DNA from: Desulfobaculum xiamenense
GTDB taxonomy: Bacteria > Desulfobacterota > Desulfovibrionia > Desulfovibrionales > Desulfovibrionaceae
Length of the DNA: 64,000 bases
Assembly: GCF_011927665.1 (NCBI RefSeq)
Contig: NZ_JAATJA010000001.1
Coordinates: 601,019-665,018, forward strand
Reading direction: 5' to 3'
The stretch's first letter is position 1. Each line of letters begins with the position of its first letter. Below the pieces are notes generated by a model. That model ran no database searches. It was not told the DNA's origin and worked only from the letters and a program-made list of their open reading frames with translations. Below are positions 26,958-34,781 of the stretch, in pieces. The position numbers were made by a program, and so were the translations under genes.

Positions 26958-28035
26958 GGTGGTCGGCCACCATTCGCTCGCGGGAAAAACGCATCCGCCC
27001 CCGCTCGAAGGCCTCGCGCCCCATCCGCCGACCAAGGCCGGGATCGCGAAGCACCCGCACCACGGCGGACTCCATGGCCTCCCACTGCCCCGGCGCGACG
27101 ACGATGCCCGTCTCGCCGGAGACGATCTGTTCCGGAATGCCCCCCACACCGAAGGCCACGCACGGCAGCTCCATGCTCATGGCTTCGAGCACCACGAGGG
27201 AATGATTGTCCGCCATGGTCGGATAGGCCAGCACATCCGCCGCGCGCATGAAGCGCAACATCGTCTCCCCGTCCACATACGGCCACAGGAAAAGATCACC
27301 CCGCCTCTCGTGGACTTCGCCACCGACCATGAAACACACGGCCTCTGGCACCGCCAGCTTGATGCGCTGCCAGAGGGCTTCCCATTTGTCACCGGCCTTG
27401 TAGGCGGCATCCCTGCCCCCGTGTGCGGCGAAAAGCACCAGCTTCACACCGGGAGCTAGGCCAATCTCGCGCCGCGCCTCGACCTTTGCGGGAAGATGCT
27501 CCGGCCACGGAACGCCGTTTGGAATCACCCGGACATCGGCATCCGGCAACGCCTCGCGCGCCATGTTCGCCAACCAGCGCGAGGGGGAAACTAGCACCGG
27601 ACGTGCCAGTCTCACGGCCTCGCGCCTTGCGGCACGGCGTTCGGCGGATGCGGGGAAATTGCGCTCGCAGTGGGCACATCCGGCACTCCACTGGTCGCAG
27701 TCCAGCGGATAGGGACAACCGCCAGTCAACAGCCCGCAATCATGCAGCGTCACCACCAGCGGCGCATGCCCGGACAGACCGCCCAGACACGCCTCCCAAT
27801 CAAGGGAACCATGAACATGCGCGAGTGCGCCGGGCGTACGCGCCACCCATGCGCCAACCTCGGATGCGGAAACGAGTTCGTCGCCATCGCCCTCACCTTC
27901 GGCAAGCTCATGGGAAAAGGCGCAATCGCCCCCTTCACGGACGCATCCCTCGAACACGGCCCGCGCGATGCCCGTAGCCCCACCGCGATGCTGCAAGAGC
28001 GCGTGAATGCGCACCGGTGGCAAATCACCGCTCAT
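26908..28035 (-). CDS. Glycosyltransferase family 4 protein with cysteine-rich segment
   Basis: 375-aa GT-B glycosyltransferase. The C-terminal donor-binding half shows VIPNGV, YPTMADNHSLVVLEAMSM and PCVAFGVGGIPE. The first acidic residue of the usual EX7E motif is replaced (DN in place of E). The N-half has a cluster of five cysteines between about residues 125 and 150 (CGLLTGGC, DC, GC, C), as in some polysaccharide GT4 enzymes. Start at ATG 28035, overlapping the upstream glycosyltransferase by 11 bp. The frame to 28239 is a shadow. Role: cell-surface glycan or protein glycosylation, target unknown. Confidence 0.87.
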   Translation of the reverse strand: MSGDLPPVRIHALLQHRGGATGIARAVFEGCVREGGDCAFSHELAEGEGDGDELVSASEVGAWVARTPGALAHVHGSLDWEACLGGLSGHAPLVVTLHDCGLLTGGCPYPLDCDQWSAGCAHCERNFPASAERRAARREAVRLARPVLVSPSRWLANMAREALPDADVRVIPNGVPWPEHLPAKVEARREIGLAPGVKLVLFAAHGGRDAAYKAGDKWEALWQRIKLAVPEAVCFMVGGEVHERRGDLFLWPYVDGETMLRFMRAADVLAYPTMADNHSLVVLEAMSMELPCVAFGVGGIPEQIVSGETGIVVAPGQWEAMESAVVRVLRDPGLGRRMGREAFERGRMRFSRERMVADHLRLYRRLSQRERELRG

Positions 28036-29677
28036 CACAGCGCTCCAGAAAATCGTTCTTGAGCGCCCACAGGATGCAAAACTCGGCATCTTCGGGGGGC
28101 ATGGACTCCGCCTCGGCGAGCTTGGCGGCAAGCCGCGCGCAGGCGATGGGCTTTCGCGCGAAAAACACGACCCGGCGTAGCCTCTCGGGAGACAGACGGC
28201 TTTCCATTCCTTCATAGAAGGAGACGAATTCCTGCCCACGATACAGGGCGCGCCCGGCGGCCGACCACGTCACGCGCAAGGCGTCATCGAGGACGCCCGT
28301 CGGATACCCGCCGAAAACCCTCGCATAGGGCAACTGCATCGGATGGCGACGCCCGCGTAAGGCGGCCTCGTCCACCGGCTCGTTCCACAGGGCGTCCCAC
28401 AGCTCGACGTGTCGCTCCACGACAGACCGCCACGAGAATTCGGCTTCCACCCGCCGCCGCGCATTCTCGCCAAGACGTCCGCGCAGTGCGGGATCGTCGA
28501 AGAGCGTGCGTAGCGCCTGCGCCATTCGCGGCACGTCCACCACCGTCTCCTGCGCCAGCAGCAAATGATAGTCCGCGTCGAAGACCAGCGGGGCCATGCG
28601 GTCCACGCCGTCCGTCGTCCGGGGACCGAGGGTCGGCACAAGGAGCCCCGTCTCACCGTGCACGACGAGATCACGATATCCGTCGTAGTCCGAGGCGACC
28701 ACAGCGCAGCCCATGGCCCCGGCCTCCAGCATCGTCAGTCCGAAGGTCTCCTGCGGATTGTCCACCGGCGACAGGAACACGTCGCAGGCCCAGAAAAGTT
28801 CACGCTTGCGGGATTCGTCCGGCCCCACCTCCAGCCGCCAGCCTAGGCCGACATTGCGCGCCAGTTCGGCCAGCGTCGCGCCGAAGGCCGCGCCATCGCC
28901 ATCGTCCCACCCCGCAAGGCACAAAACCACGCGTGACAGGTCGAAGCCCTCGCGCCCGAGACGCTGGAATGCCCGCAGCACGGGCAGCGGGTCCATCTTG
29001 GAATGGTGCGACAGCCGGGAAAAAAGCAGCACCGCCAACTGCCCATCGGCCAGCCCGAGGCTCTCGCGCGCCGCACGGCGTTCCTCCTGCGTTGCGGGAC
29101 GGTAGACGTCCGTATCCACGCCAAGGGGAATGCGCTCCACGCGGGGCCTGCACTCCGGCGCGATGCCGTAGCCCTCCGAAAGGTAATCATGAAATCCGCG
29201 CACCACCTCCACGGCCGTGGTCGACGTGGCGATGACACAGTCGCGCCGGGTCGATCCGGGCCAGAGCTGGGCGAGGAAATCCGTGGAGAAACGGCGATAG
29301 CTCAAGGAATGGGTGGGGCCGGTTATGGGGAAGATGCGCGGACTCAAGGCGTTGCGCAGCGCGGCCAGATGCGCCGGATGATTGATGCAATCCGAAAGGT
29401 GCATGCAGTGGAAAGGCGTATCGGCCATGGCGGCGGGCAGTTCAGCCCTTTCGCGAAAGACGAGCCGCCCGCCCCGTGCGAGTTCGGGGAACTCGTCGGC
29501 CAGCCGGGCGCGCACGCCGTTGGCCAGCGCCCGGTCACGCAGCAGGAAATGGTATTCGTCAAAAGGATCGGCCCGCAGAAGCGCACGCAGAAACGCGGCG
29601 TTGGCCACGCTGCGCCCCATGATCGCTCCGCCCTCGATGAAAGGGTCGAGCGTTCCCCATATTTTTTTCGATATCAT
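28025..29677 (-). CDS. Glycosyltransferase family 4 protein with C-terminal extension
   Basis: 550-aa GT-B glycosyltransferase. The donor domain shows IPLGVDTDVYRP, LLFSRLSHHSK, the canonical EX7E motif in PQETFGLTMLEAGAMGCAVVAS, and GETGLLVP. The last roughly 110 residues, after the GT domain, form an extension not typical of the family. It overlaps the next glycosyltransferase by 11 bp and lies downstream of a GT2, so the three form an operon for one glycan. ATG at 29677 with a weak ribosome site. Sugar donor and acceptor cannot be told. Confidence 0.9.
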   Translation of the reverse strand: MISKKIWGTLDPFIEGGAIMGRSVANAAFLRALLRADPFDEYHFLLRDRALANGVRARLADEFPELARGGRLVFRERAELPAAMADTPFHCMHLSDCINHPAHLAALRNALSPRIFPITGPTHSLSYRRFSTDFLAQLWPGSTRRDCVIATSTTAVEVVRGFHDYLSEGYGIAPECRPRVERIPLGVDTDVYRPATQEERRAARESLGLADGQLAVLLFSRLSHHSKMDPLPVLRAFQRLGREGFDLSRVVLCLAGWDDGDGAAFGATLAELARNVGLGWRLEVGPDESRKRELFWACDVFLSPVDNPQETFGLTMLEAGAMGCAVVASDYDGYRDLVVHGETGLLVPTLGPRTTDGVDRMAPLVFDADYHLLLAQETVVDVPRMAQALRTLFDDPALRGRLGENARRRVEAEFSWRSVVERHVELWDALWNEPVDEAALRGRRHPMQLPYARVFGGYPTGVLDDALRVTWSAAGRALYRGQEFVSFYEGMESRLSPERLRRVVFFARKPIACARLAAKLAEAESMPPEDAEFCILWALKNDFLERCDER

Positions 29678-29785
29678 GGACTTGGATGGAACATGGAACC
29701 GCCCGCCGCGTCAAGACCGGCTGGCACGAAGGCCGGTTGCGCAGGCGCGTCGCTCGCGGCGTCTGTGCTTCGCGCCGGAACACAT

Positions 29786-30667
29786 TCATGGCGTAACAGG
29801 TGGGATCACCTCGCCTTCCCGGTGTTTTGCGGCCATCTCCCCGGCGACCCGCTCGGCGATGCCACGCAGGGTCCGCACATCTTCGGCGCGCGGGATAAGC
29901 CCACGCCCGAAGCCCACGGCCCACGGCTCGCCCCGCTCGACACCCCGCGCCCACGCCACGACCTGCGCATCGAAGAACCGACGGTTGGCCAGCACCAGCG
30001 CGGCCTTGGCCCGCGCATCGTCCCTGCGCGCCGTCTGGGAATAGTTCCCCGCATGGAAATTATAGCGAAACAAAGTTCGCTCCACGCGCACTACACGAAA
30101 TCCGGCGGACGCGGCGCGCACCCACAGTTCCCAGTCCTCGTAGGCGGTGTCGTCACGGTAGCCGCCGCAACGCTCGTACACCTCCCGCCGGAAAAGCATG
30201 ACTGATGGATAGGGATTCTGTGTGCGCAGAATGTCCGGATCGAACTCCGGCACGCGGATGACGCGCACGTCGTCCCCCTCGGCCAATTCGTAGTCCGTGA
30301 CGGCCATACCCGCCTGCGGACAGCCCTCCAAAGCGGCAAGGGTGGCCCCCAGATACTGCGGAGCCACCTCGTCGTCGGGGTCGAGACACAGCATAAATCG
30401 CCCGCATGCGCGGGCCAGCCCCACGTTGCGCACGGTGCCCGGACGCCCCGAATGGCGCATGCGCACCACGCGGAACTCCGCCGCGCCAAGCGTCGCACCC
30501 AATTCATTTGCGACCGCCACGGAATCGTCGGTGCTCCCGTCGTCGATGACGATGACCTCCACGTCCGACAGCCCACGGCTCTGCGCGCACAGCGAGGTAA
30601 ACAGCCTCGGCAGAAAGCGGCCATAATTGTAGTTCGGCACTATGATCGATATGGAAATGTCCTTCAC
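29786..30667 (-). CDS. Glycosyltransferase family 2 protein
   Basis: 293-aa GT-A enzyme. The N-terminal nucleotide-binding fold has ISIIVPNYNYGRFL, VIVIDDGSTDDS and the metal-binding LDPDDE (DXD-like), followed by EDWELWVRA, where the catalytic base is expected. The start is taken as GTG at 30667, preceded by AAAGGACGGG. The longer frame from 30754 begins in non-coding-looking sequence. First gene of the three-gene glycosyltransferase set, 108 bp before the next. Confidence 0.9.
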   Translation of the reverse strand: MKDISISIIVPNYNYGRFLPRLFTSLCAQSRGLSDVEVIVIDDGSTDDSVAVANELGATLGAAEFRVVRMRHSGRPGTVRNVGLARACGRFMLCLDPDDEVAPQYLGATLAALEGCPQAGMAVTDYELAEGDDVRVIRVPEFDPDILRTQNPYPSVMLFRREVYERCGGYRDDTAYEDWELWVRAASAGFRVVRVERTLFRYNFHAGNYSQTARRDDARAKAALVLANRRFFDAQVVAWARGVERGEPWAVGFGRGLIPRAEDVRTLRGIAERVAGEMAAKHREGEVIPPVTP

Positions 30668-30935
30668 TCCCCGTCCTTTCCGGATTGCGAAACTCCTTCC
30701 GGTTCTTGGTCTTTTCGGCCGAAGCCCGAAATTCTTGAGCGCGGCGCGGTCCATGCGTCAAAAAAATAGCGACCTCGCCTCCGGCACACACCAGCCGCCC
30801 GCATTCCCGTACACCCAATCGCCTGAAAAACGAAGCGGTCCATACCATCCGCGACGCCGCCCGCTCAAACTGGCCCCGTTCTTGCTTCTGAACTCGCGAA
30901 CGGAACTCTTTTCCACCCACAACGGGGATTCGCAC

Positions 30936-32429
30936 ATGCAGAACATGACAAGCCGCACGCTCCTCTGGGGATTCGGCCTCAACGACATAGACCGCAAAAA
31001 GATCGAAACCGCCTCCGGTTCGGGCTACGAGCTGCGCAACTGGACGCCGGACGCACTGCCCCAAGCGGGCGACGTGGAGCGGGACGAGCCGCTCGTCCTG
31101 TGGATTCCCATAGCCTCGTGGGACGCGCTCGACACGACCCGCCGCGAGGAAATCCTCGGGTGGGACAGCGTCCAGAAGGTGCTTCTGCAAAACGGTACGG
31201 GCAGCGACGTATCCCCGGAAGCCTATGTAGATATGGGCTTTCTGTCGGTTCTCGGCGCTCCGCTGCGGCCTGCCGCCATCAGCGATGCCCTGCTCAAGGC
31301 CATCGAGGTGCGCAATCTCTATGACGACATCATGCGCATGACACGCGAGATTTCCCTCGAACGGGAAATCCTTGCCCGCAAGAACGACTACCTGCTGTTC
31401 CTCAACCGGGTCATGGCGAGAGCCGTCGAAAGCCTCAACCCCGCGACGATCATCACGCAGGCCCGGCAGGACCTGAACATGCTCTTCCCGGTGAGCGCCG
31501 CGCAGTGTATCTTCTGGCACGAAACGGGCCGCGAGAGCGTGGAAGCCGAACTCTTCCTCGCCTTCCACGAGCACAGCGACATTCAGGAGGCGTGGGTGGA
31601 ACTGCTGCTCAAGACGGCGGCGAAGCTCTCGACCGCGCATGTGGACAGCTATCAGCTCACCTTCCTGCTCGATGCCGCCGCGACCGATGACGGCGTGGAC
31701 CTCTCGCCGCGTCCGGGGCAGGTCATCCTGCTGCCGCTCAAGGCTGGCGGGCGGGACTTCGGCTGTCTTGCGCTACTCACGCCGGAGCAGGTGCGCCTTG
31801 GCCGCGAGCAGCGCGACGTGCTCCATTCCGCCGCGAACCACCTCGGCCTCGCCCTGAAGAACGCCCTGCTCTACCGCGAGGTCAAGATCCGCGCCGACCA
31901 CGACGGCCTGACGCGCATCTACAACCGCCAATACTTCGACGAGCGTCTGGTGGACGAACTCAAGCGCGCACGCCGCTACTCGCAGGACATTTCGCTGCTG
32001 CTGCTCGACATCGACCACTTCAAGGCCGTCAACGACACCTACGGCCATCAGGCGGGAGACGCCGTACTCAAGGACGTGGGCGCACTGCTGCTCGAAACCC
32101 TTCGCTCCACGGACTTTCCCGCCCGCTACGGCGGAGAGGAGTTCGCGGTGATTCTGCCCCACACCTGCGAGACGAAGGCATGGAATCTCGCCGAGCGTCT
32201 GCGTCAGAAAATCGCCAGAATGCTCTTCGCCGCAGACGGAAAAAACTTCACCATCACGACGAGCATCGGCGTGGCATCCATTCCGCCGGGCGCATTCAAG
32301 AAGAATGTGGACATCCTGCGGCAGGCGGACCGCGCGCTCTACCTCGCCAAGGCCTCGGGGCGTAACATGGTCTGCACCTCGCTCGGCTGCGAGGACGACG
32401 CGGACCAGCCACGCGAAGCGAATTCCTAA
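30936..32429 (+). CDS. Diguanylate cyclase with GAF-like sensor
   Basis: 497-aa GGDEF protein making cyclic di-GMP. N-terminal about 130 residues look like a degenerate receiver-type fold. A short coiled coil follows (about 125-150), then a GAF-like domain (about 155-300) and a GGDEF domain (about 315-480) with DHDGLTRIYNR, LLDIDHFKAVND and the active-site YGGEEF, so catalysis is expected. No clear RxxD inhibitory site was noticed. ATG at 30936. The frame is open upstream to 30642, but the divergent glycosyltransferase promoter must lie there. Confidence 0.92.
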   Translation: MQNMTSRTLLWGFGLNDIDRKKIETASGSGYELRNWTPDALPQAGDVERDEPLVLWIPIASWDALDTTRREEILGWDSVQKVLLQNGTGSDVSPEAYVDMGFLSVLGAPLRPAAISDALLKAIEVRNLYDDIMRMTREISLEREILARKNDYLLFLNRVMARAVESLNPATIITQARQDLNMLFPVSAAQCIFWHETGRESVEAELFLAFHEHSDIQEAWVELLLKTAAKLSTAHVDSYQLTFLLDAAATDDGVDLSPRPGQVILLPLKAGGRDFGCLALLTPEQVRLGREQRDVLHSAANHLGLALKNALLYREVKIRADHDGLTRIYNRQYFDERLVDELKRARRYSQDISLLLLDIDHFKAVNDTYGHQAGDAVLKDVGALLLETLRSTDFPARYGGEEFAVILPHTCETKAWNLAERLRQKIARMLFAADGKNFTITTSIGVASIPPGAFKKNVDILRQADRALYLAKASGRNMVCTSLGCEDDADQPREANS

Positions 32430-32451
32430 TCTATTACAGACATGAACCCAC

Positions 32452-32484
32452 AGGGGCCGCGGACTTCCGTTCGCGGCCCCTTTC
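32452..32484 (+). terminator. Terminator after the diguanylate cyclase
   Basis: 10-bp stem AGGGGCCGCG / CGCGGCCCCT with 10-nt loop, followed by TTTCG. The U-run is short. Confidence 0.6.
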
Positions 32485-32514
32485 GCGTATCATCGCCTCG
32501 TTCGCCCCGCGGGG

Positions 32515-32541
32515 TTGACCATGCCCGCCACCGGGTATACA
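32515..32541 (+). promoter_or_regulatory. Candidate promoter of the VUT-family transporter
   Basis: TTGACC (32515-32520), 15-bp spacer, TATACA (32536-32541). The spacer is short. The start site would fall near 32548, just before the structured leader. Confidence 0.4.
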
Positions 32542-32552
32542 ACCCGCGCGTT

Positions 32553-32606
32553 CCGGCAATGGTGCCGGGAAGGAGGCCGCCCTCCTTCTAAATCTAACTC
32601 CGGAGT
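32553..32606 (+). promoter_or_regulatory. Structured leader of the VUT/YhhQ transporter, possible riboswitch
   Basis: Two perfect adjacent hairpins, CCGGCA-ATGG-TGCCGG (32553-32568) and AAGGAGG-CCGC-CCTCCTT (32570-32587), are followed by a palindrome ACTCCGGAGT (32597-32606) that contains the GGAG ribosome site 6 nt before the ATG. The CCTCC arm could pair with that GGAG. It does not match the preQ1-I or preQ1-II consensus as I remember them, so the class is unknown. Confidence 0.4.
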
Positions 32607-32611
32607 CGTCA

Positions 32612-33295
32612 ATGAACGAAATCCTTTGGCTTTGCTTTGCCGTGGTGGACCTTTCGCTCGTCGTGGTCCTCTTTCGGCTCTTCGGTCGATCCGGACTCTA
32701 CGCCCTGATCGTTTTCAACCTCATCCTGTGCAACCTCCAGGTCATCAAGACGGTCGAACTCTTCGGCCTGACGACCACTCTGGGGAACATCCTCTACGCC
32801 AGCGTCTACCTCTCCACGGACCTGTTGAGCGAATTCTACGGCAAGAACGAAGCCAAGCGCGGTGTTCTGCTCGGATTCGTGGCGCTCGTGATGATGACGG
32901 TATACATGCAGATCGCGCTGAAGTTCGTCCCCACTCCGGAGGACTTCGCCCAGCCGCACCTTGAGGCGATATTCGGCTTCATGCCCCGCATCGCCCTTGC
33001 CAGCATGGCCGCGTACCTCATTTCGCAGACGCACGACGTGTGGGCCTTCCACCGTCTGAAGGAACGCACCAACGGCCGCCACCTGTGGCTGCGCAACAAC
33101 GTGAGCACGATGGTCAGCCAGATGCTCGACTCCGCCGTGTTCTGCTTCGTGGCCTTCTGGGGTGTCTTCGAGGGACCGGTCCTCGCCGAGATTTTCCTCA
33201 CCACATACCTGTTCAAGGCCTTCGTGGCAGCGCTCGACACGCCGTTCATCTACCTCGCCCGCAAGGTCGGCACACAGGACGAACAGTTCGCCTAG
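32612..33295 (+). CDS. VUT-family / queuosine precursor transporter (YhhQ-like)
   Basis: 227-aa polytopic membrane protein with about six hydrophobic segments. Family features include YASVYLSTDLLSEFYGKNEAKRGV, the SQTHDVWAF segment and RNNVSTMVSQMLDS. Members of this family (DUF165/VUT, YhhQ) import preQ0 or preQ1 for queuosine synthesis; that is family knowledge. ATG at 32612 with GGAG 6 nt upstream, inside a structured leader that would suit ligand control. Stands alone between a diguanylate cyclase and a tRNA. Confidence 0.85.
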   Translation: MNEILWLCFAVVDLSLVVVLFRLFGRSGLYALIVFNLILCNLQVIKTVELFGLTTTLGNILYASVYLSTDLLSEFYGKNEAKRGVLLGFVALVMMTVYMQIALKFVPTPEDFAQPHLEAIFGFMPRIALASMAAYLISQTHDVWAFHRLKERTNGRHLWLRNNVSTMVSQMLDSAVFCFVAFWGVFEGPVLAEIFLTTYLFKAFVAALDTPFIYLARKVGTQDEQFA

Positions 33296-33387
33296 CGCCC
33301 CGCGCTACGCTCGCGGCTCCCGTCGGCGGCGACAGGGACCGTGAGCGCCGCACCACGCGCCACCGAGGCTCTTTCCCCGAAGAATCC

Positions 33388-33417
33388 TTGACATCCTTGG
33401 ACTTCTACGGGTAAAAG
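33388..33417 (+). promoter_or_regulatory. Promoter of the CAU tRNA gene
   Basis: TTGACA (33388-33393), 18-bp spacer, TAAAAG (33412-33417), 21 bp before the mature tRNA 5' end. Confidence 0.6.
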
Positions 33418-33438
33418 TATCGGCTCGCTAGGCGCATT

Positions 33439-33514
33439 GGGCCAATAGCTCAGTTGGTAGAGCTCCCGGCTCATAACCGGTTGGTCGTAGGTTCGAGTCC
33501 TACTTGGCCCACCA
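33439..33514 (+). tRNA. tRNA with CAT anticodon (Met, or lysidine-modified Ile2)
   Basis: 76-nt cloverleaf with encoded CCA. Acceptor GGGCCAA / TTGGCCC, D-arm GCTC...GAGC, anticodon loop CTCATAA, T-arm GTAGG-TTCGAGT-CCTAC. The anticodon is CAT. It is not initiator-like, because its first pair is G-C. C4-G69 and C5-G68 pairs and the TTGGTCGTAGG variable/T-arm region resemble bacterial tRNA-Ile2, whose C34 becomes lysidine through TilS. Elongator Met remains possible. Confidence 0.93.
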
Positions 33515-33524
33515 ATGACCTTCA

Positions 33525-33562
33525 GGGGTTGGAAAGACGATTGTCCTTCCAACCCCTTTTTT
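33525..33562 (+). terminator. Terminator of the tRNA gene
   Basis: 10-bp stem GGGGTTGGAA / TTCCAACCCC with 12-nt loop (an inner GAC/GTC pairing is possible), followed directly by six T. Confidence 0.95.
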
Positions 33563-33610
33563 GACAATAACGAACACCACTCCGGGAACACGCCGGAACG
33601 CTTTGCGTTC

Positions 33611-33639
33611 TTGCGGAGTGCTGGCTTTTCTGCTAAAGT
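33611..33639 (+). promoter_or_regulatory. Candidate promoter of the structured RNA/leader before the Nif3-like gene
   Basis: TTGCGG (33611-33616), 17-bp spacer, TAAAGT (33634-33639), predicting a start near 33646. It is placed just after the tRNA terminator. Confidence 0.5.
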
Positions 33640-33645
33640 TTTCGC

Positions 33646-33883
33646 TTCCCGCAAGGTGGACTTTGCCTGTGGCGGGCACGGGACGCGTTGACGTCTCACC
33701 GCCAAGGGCCGCTGTGCGCGGCGTCGGGATTCTCGTATCCTCCGGCATGCGCACGATCCGTGCGGATTACGCCGGTTGGTCCACGGACCTGCCGACATCG
33801 GTCGGGTGCCCTGCGCCCCCCGCTACCGCGCGACAACAGCGGTGCTTTCCTCCGACGCGAACAGGGAAGCACCCTTCTTTTTT
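33646..33883 (+). ncRNA. Candidate ~240-nt structured RNA or attenuated leader
   Basis: The tract between a plausible promoter and a terminator with T-run is rich in local stems: TGGCGG/CCGCCA (33670-33675 with 33699-33704, enclosing GACG/CGTC), GCCGC/GCGGC, and CCGGC/GCCGG enclosing CGCACG-ATC-CGTGCG (33742-33775). GCTTCCC at 33644-33650 is complementary to GGGAAGC at 33864-33870, so the ends could close, in competition with the terminator stem. The tract has an open frame in phase with the Nif3-like gene, but its translation looks non-coding. The class is not recognised; 6S RNA is one idea. Confidence 0.4.
33841..33883 (+). terminator. Terminator or attenuator just upstream of the Nif3-like gene
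   Basis: 10-bp stem GGTGCTTTCC / GGGAAGCACC (one G-U pair), 13-nt loop, followed by CTTCTTTTTT. It ends 10 bp before the Nif3-like ATG and overlaps the region of its ribosome site. Confidence 0.8.
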
Positions 33884-33893
33884 GAGGAGCGGC

Positions 33894-34685
33894 ATGAACG
33901 TTCGTGAACTGATCGCCTGCATCGAGGAGATGGCCCCGGTATCGGGTGCCGCACCGTGGGACAAAAGCGGTGTGCAGATCGCCGGCACCATCGGCGATAT
34001 CGAAAGGATAGCCGTGACCATCGACCCGTCCCCAGCCGCCATGGCCGAGGCGCTGGAGTGGAACGCGGACTTCATCCTGACGCACCATCCTCTGTATATG
34101 GAGCCGAAGCCCCTCGACAGGCCCGGCTTCTTTCTTGATGTTGCGCGGCAGACGCTCACACGCGGGACATGGCTGTACGCGGCGCACACGTCCCTCGACG
34201 TCCGCCCCGAAGGCCCCGCGGGCTGGCTCGCACGGGAATTGGAGCTTGACGAACCGCGCGTGATGGAACAAACCGACCCCGGCAACCCCATGGTCGGCTT
34301 CGGTCTCGTCGGCAGGCTCCCCGCCCCCATGGGCTGGGACGCCTTCGCGGATCGCCTCGGCGCATGCGTGGAACGCGACTTCTGGGTCACCACGGGGCAA
34401 ATTCCCGAGCGCATCGACTCGGTGGCCTACTGCACCGGCTCTGGCGGCTCGCTCATCCCGGCCGCCGAGGCAAGCGGAGCGCAGGTCTACATTACGGGCG
34501 ACATCAAGTACCATCAGGCGCTTGAATCGAATATTTTCATCATTGACGTGGGACATTTTTCTCTGGAAGAAACCATGACGCGCATCCTGGCGGAAACGCT
34601 CGCCTCCCGGCTCTCGGGACGGCACGATGCCGAAGTCCGTTTCTTCCCCGGCCGCGAGCCGTTCGCCCTGCGCGCCGGACGATAG
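33894..34685 (+). CDS. Nif3-like dinuclear metal center protein
   Basis: 263-aa member of the Nif3/YbgI family (often named GTP cyclohydrolase I type 2 homolog), which forms toroidal hexamers with a two-metal site. Metal ligands are visible in LTHHPLYM, AAHTSLD and the C-terminal VGHFSLEE. GDIKYHQ is also conserved. The biochemical function of the family is unsettled. ATG at 33894 has GAGGAG upstream. The frame extends 111 codons further 5' to 33561 across an RNA-like tract; that part is excluded. Followed 96 bp later by the C4 zinc-ribbon protein. Confidence 0.9.
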   Translation: MNVRELIACIEEMAPVSGAAPWDKSGVQIAGTIGDIERIAVTIDPSPAAMAEALEWNADFILTHHPLYMEPKPLDRPGFFLDVARQTLTRGTWLYAAHTSLDVRPEGPAGWLARELELDEPRVMEQTDPGNPMVGFGLVGRLPAPMGWDAFADRLGACVERDFWVTTGQIPERIDSVAYCTGSGGSLIPAAEASGAQVYITGDIKYHQALESNIFIIDVGHFSLEETMTRILAETLASRLSGRHDAEVRFFPGREPFALRAGR

Positions 34686-34781
34686 GACATACGACGCAAA
34701 GAACCCGCCCACGGGGTCTTGATACATTCACGGCAGCCGCCAGCCGGCCGCCAACAGGCAACTGCCGAGGAGGAAATTCCG

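Noticed and set aside
33561-33893. 111-codon N-terminal extension of the Nif3-like protein
   Set aside because: The frame is open, but the translation is low in conserved character, the 5' part overlaps the tRNA terminator, a full transcription terminator lies inside it, and a good ribosome site precedes the ATG at 33894.
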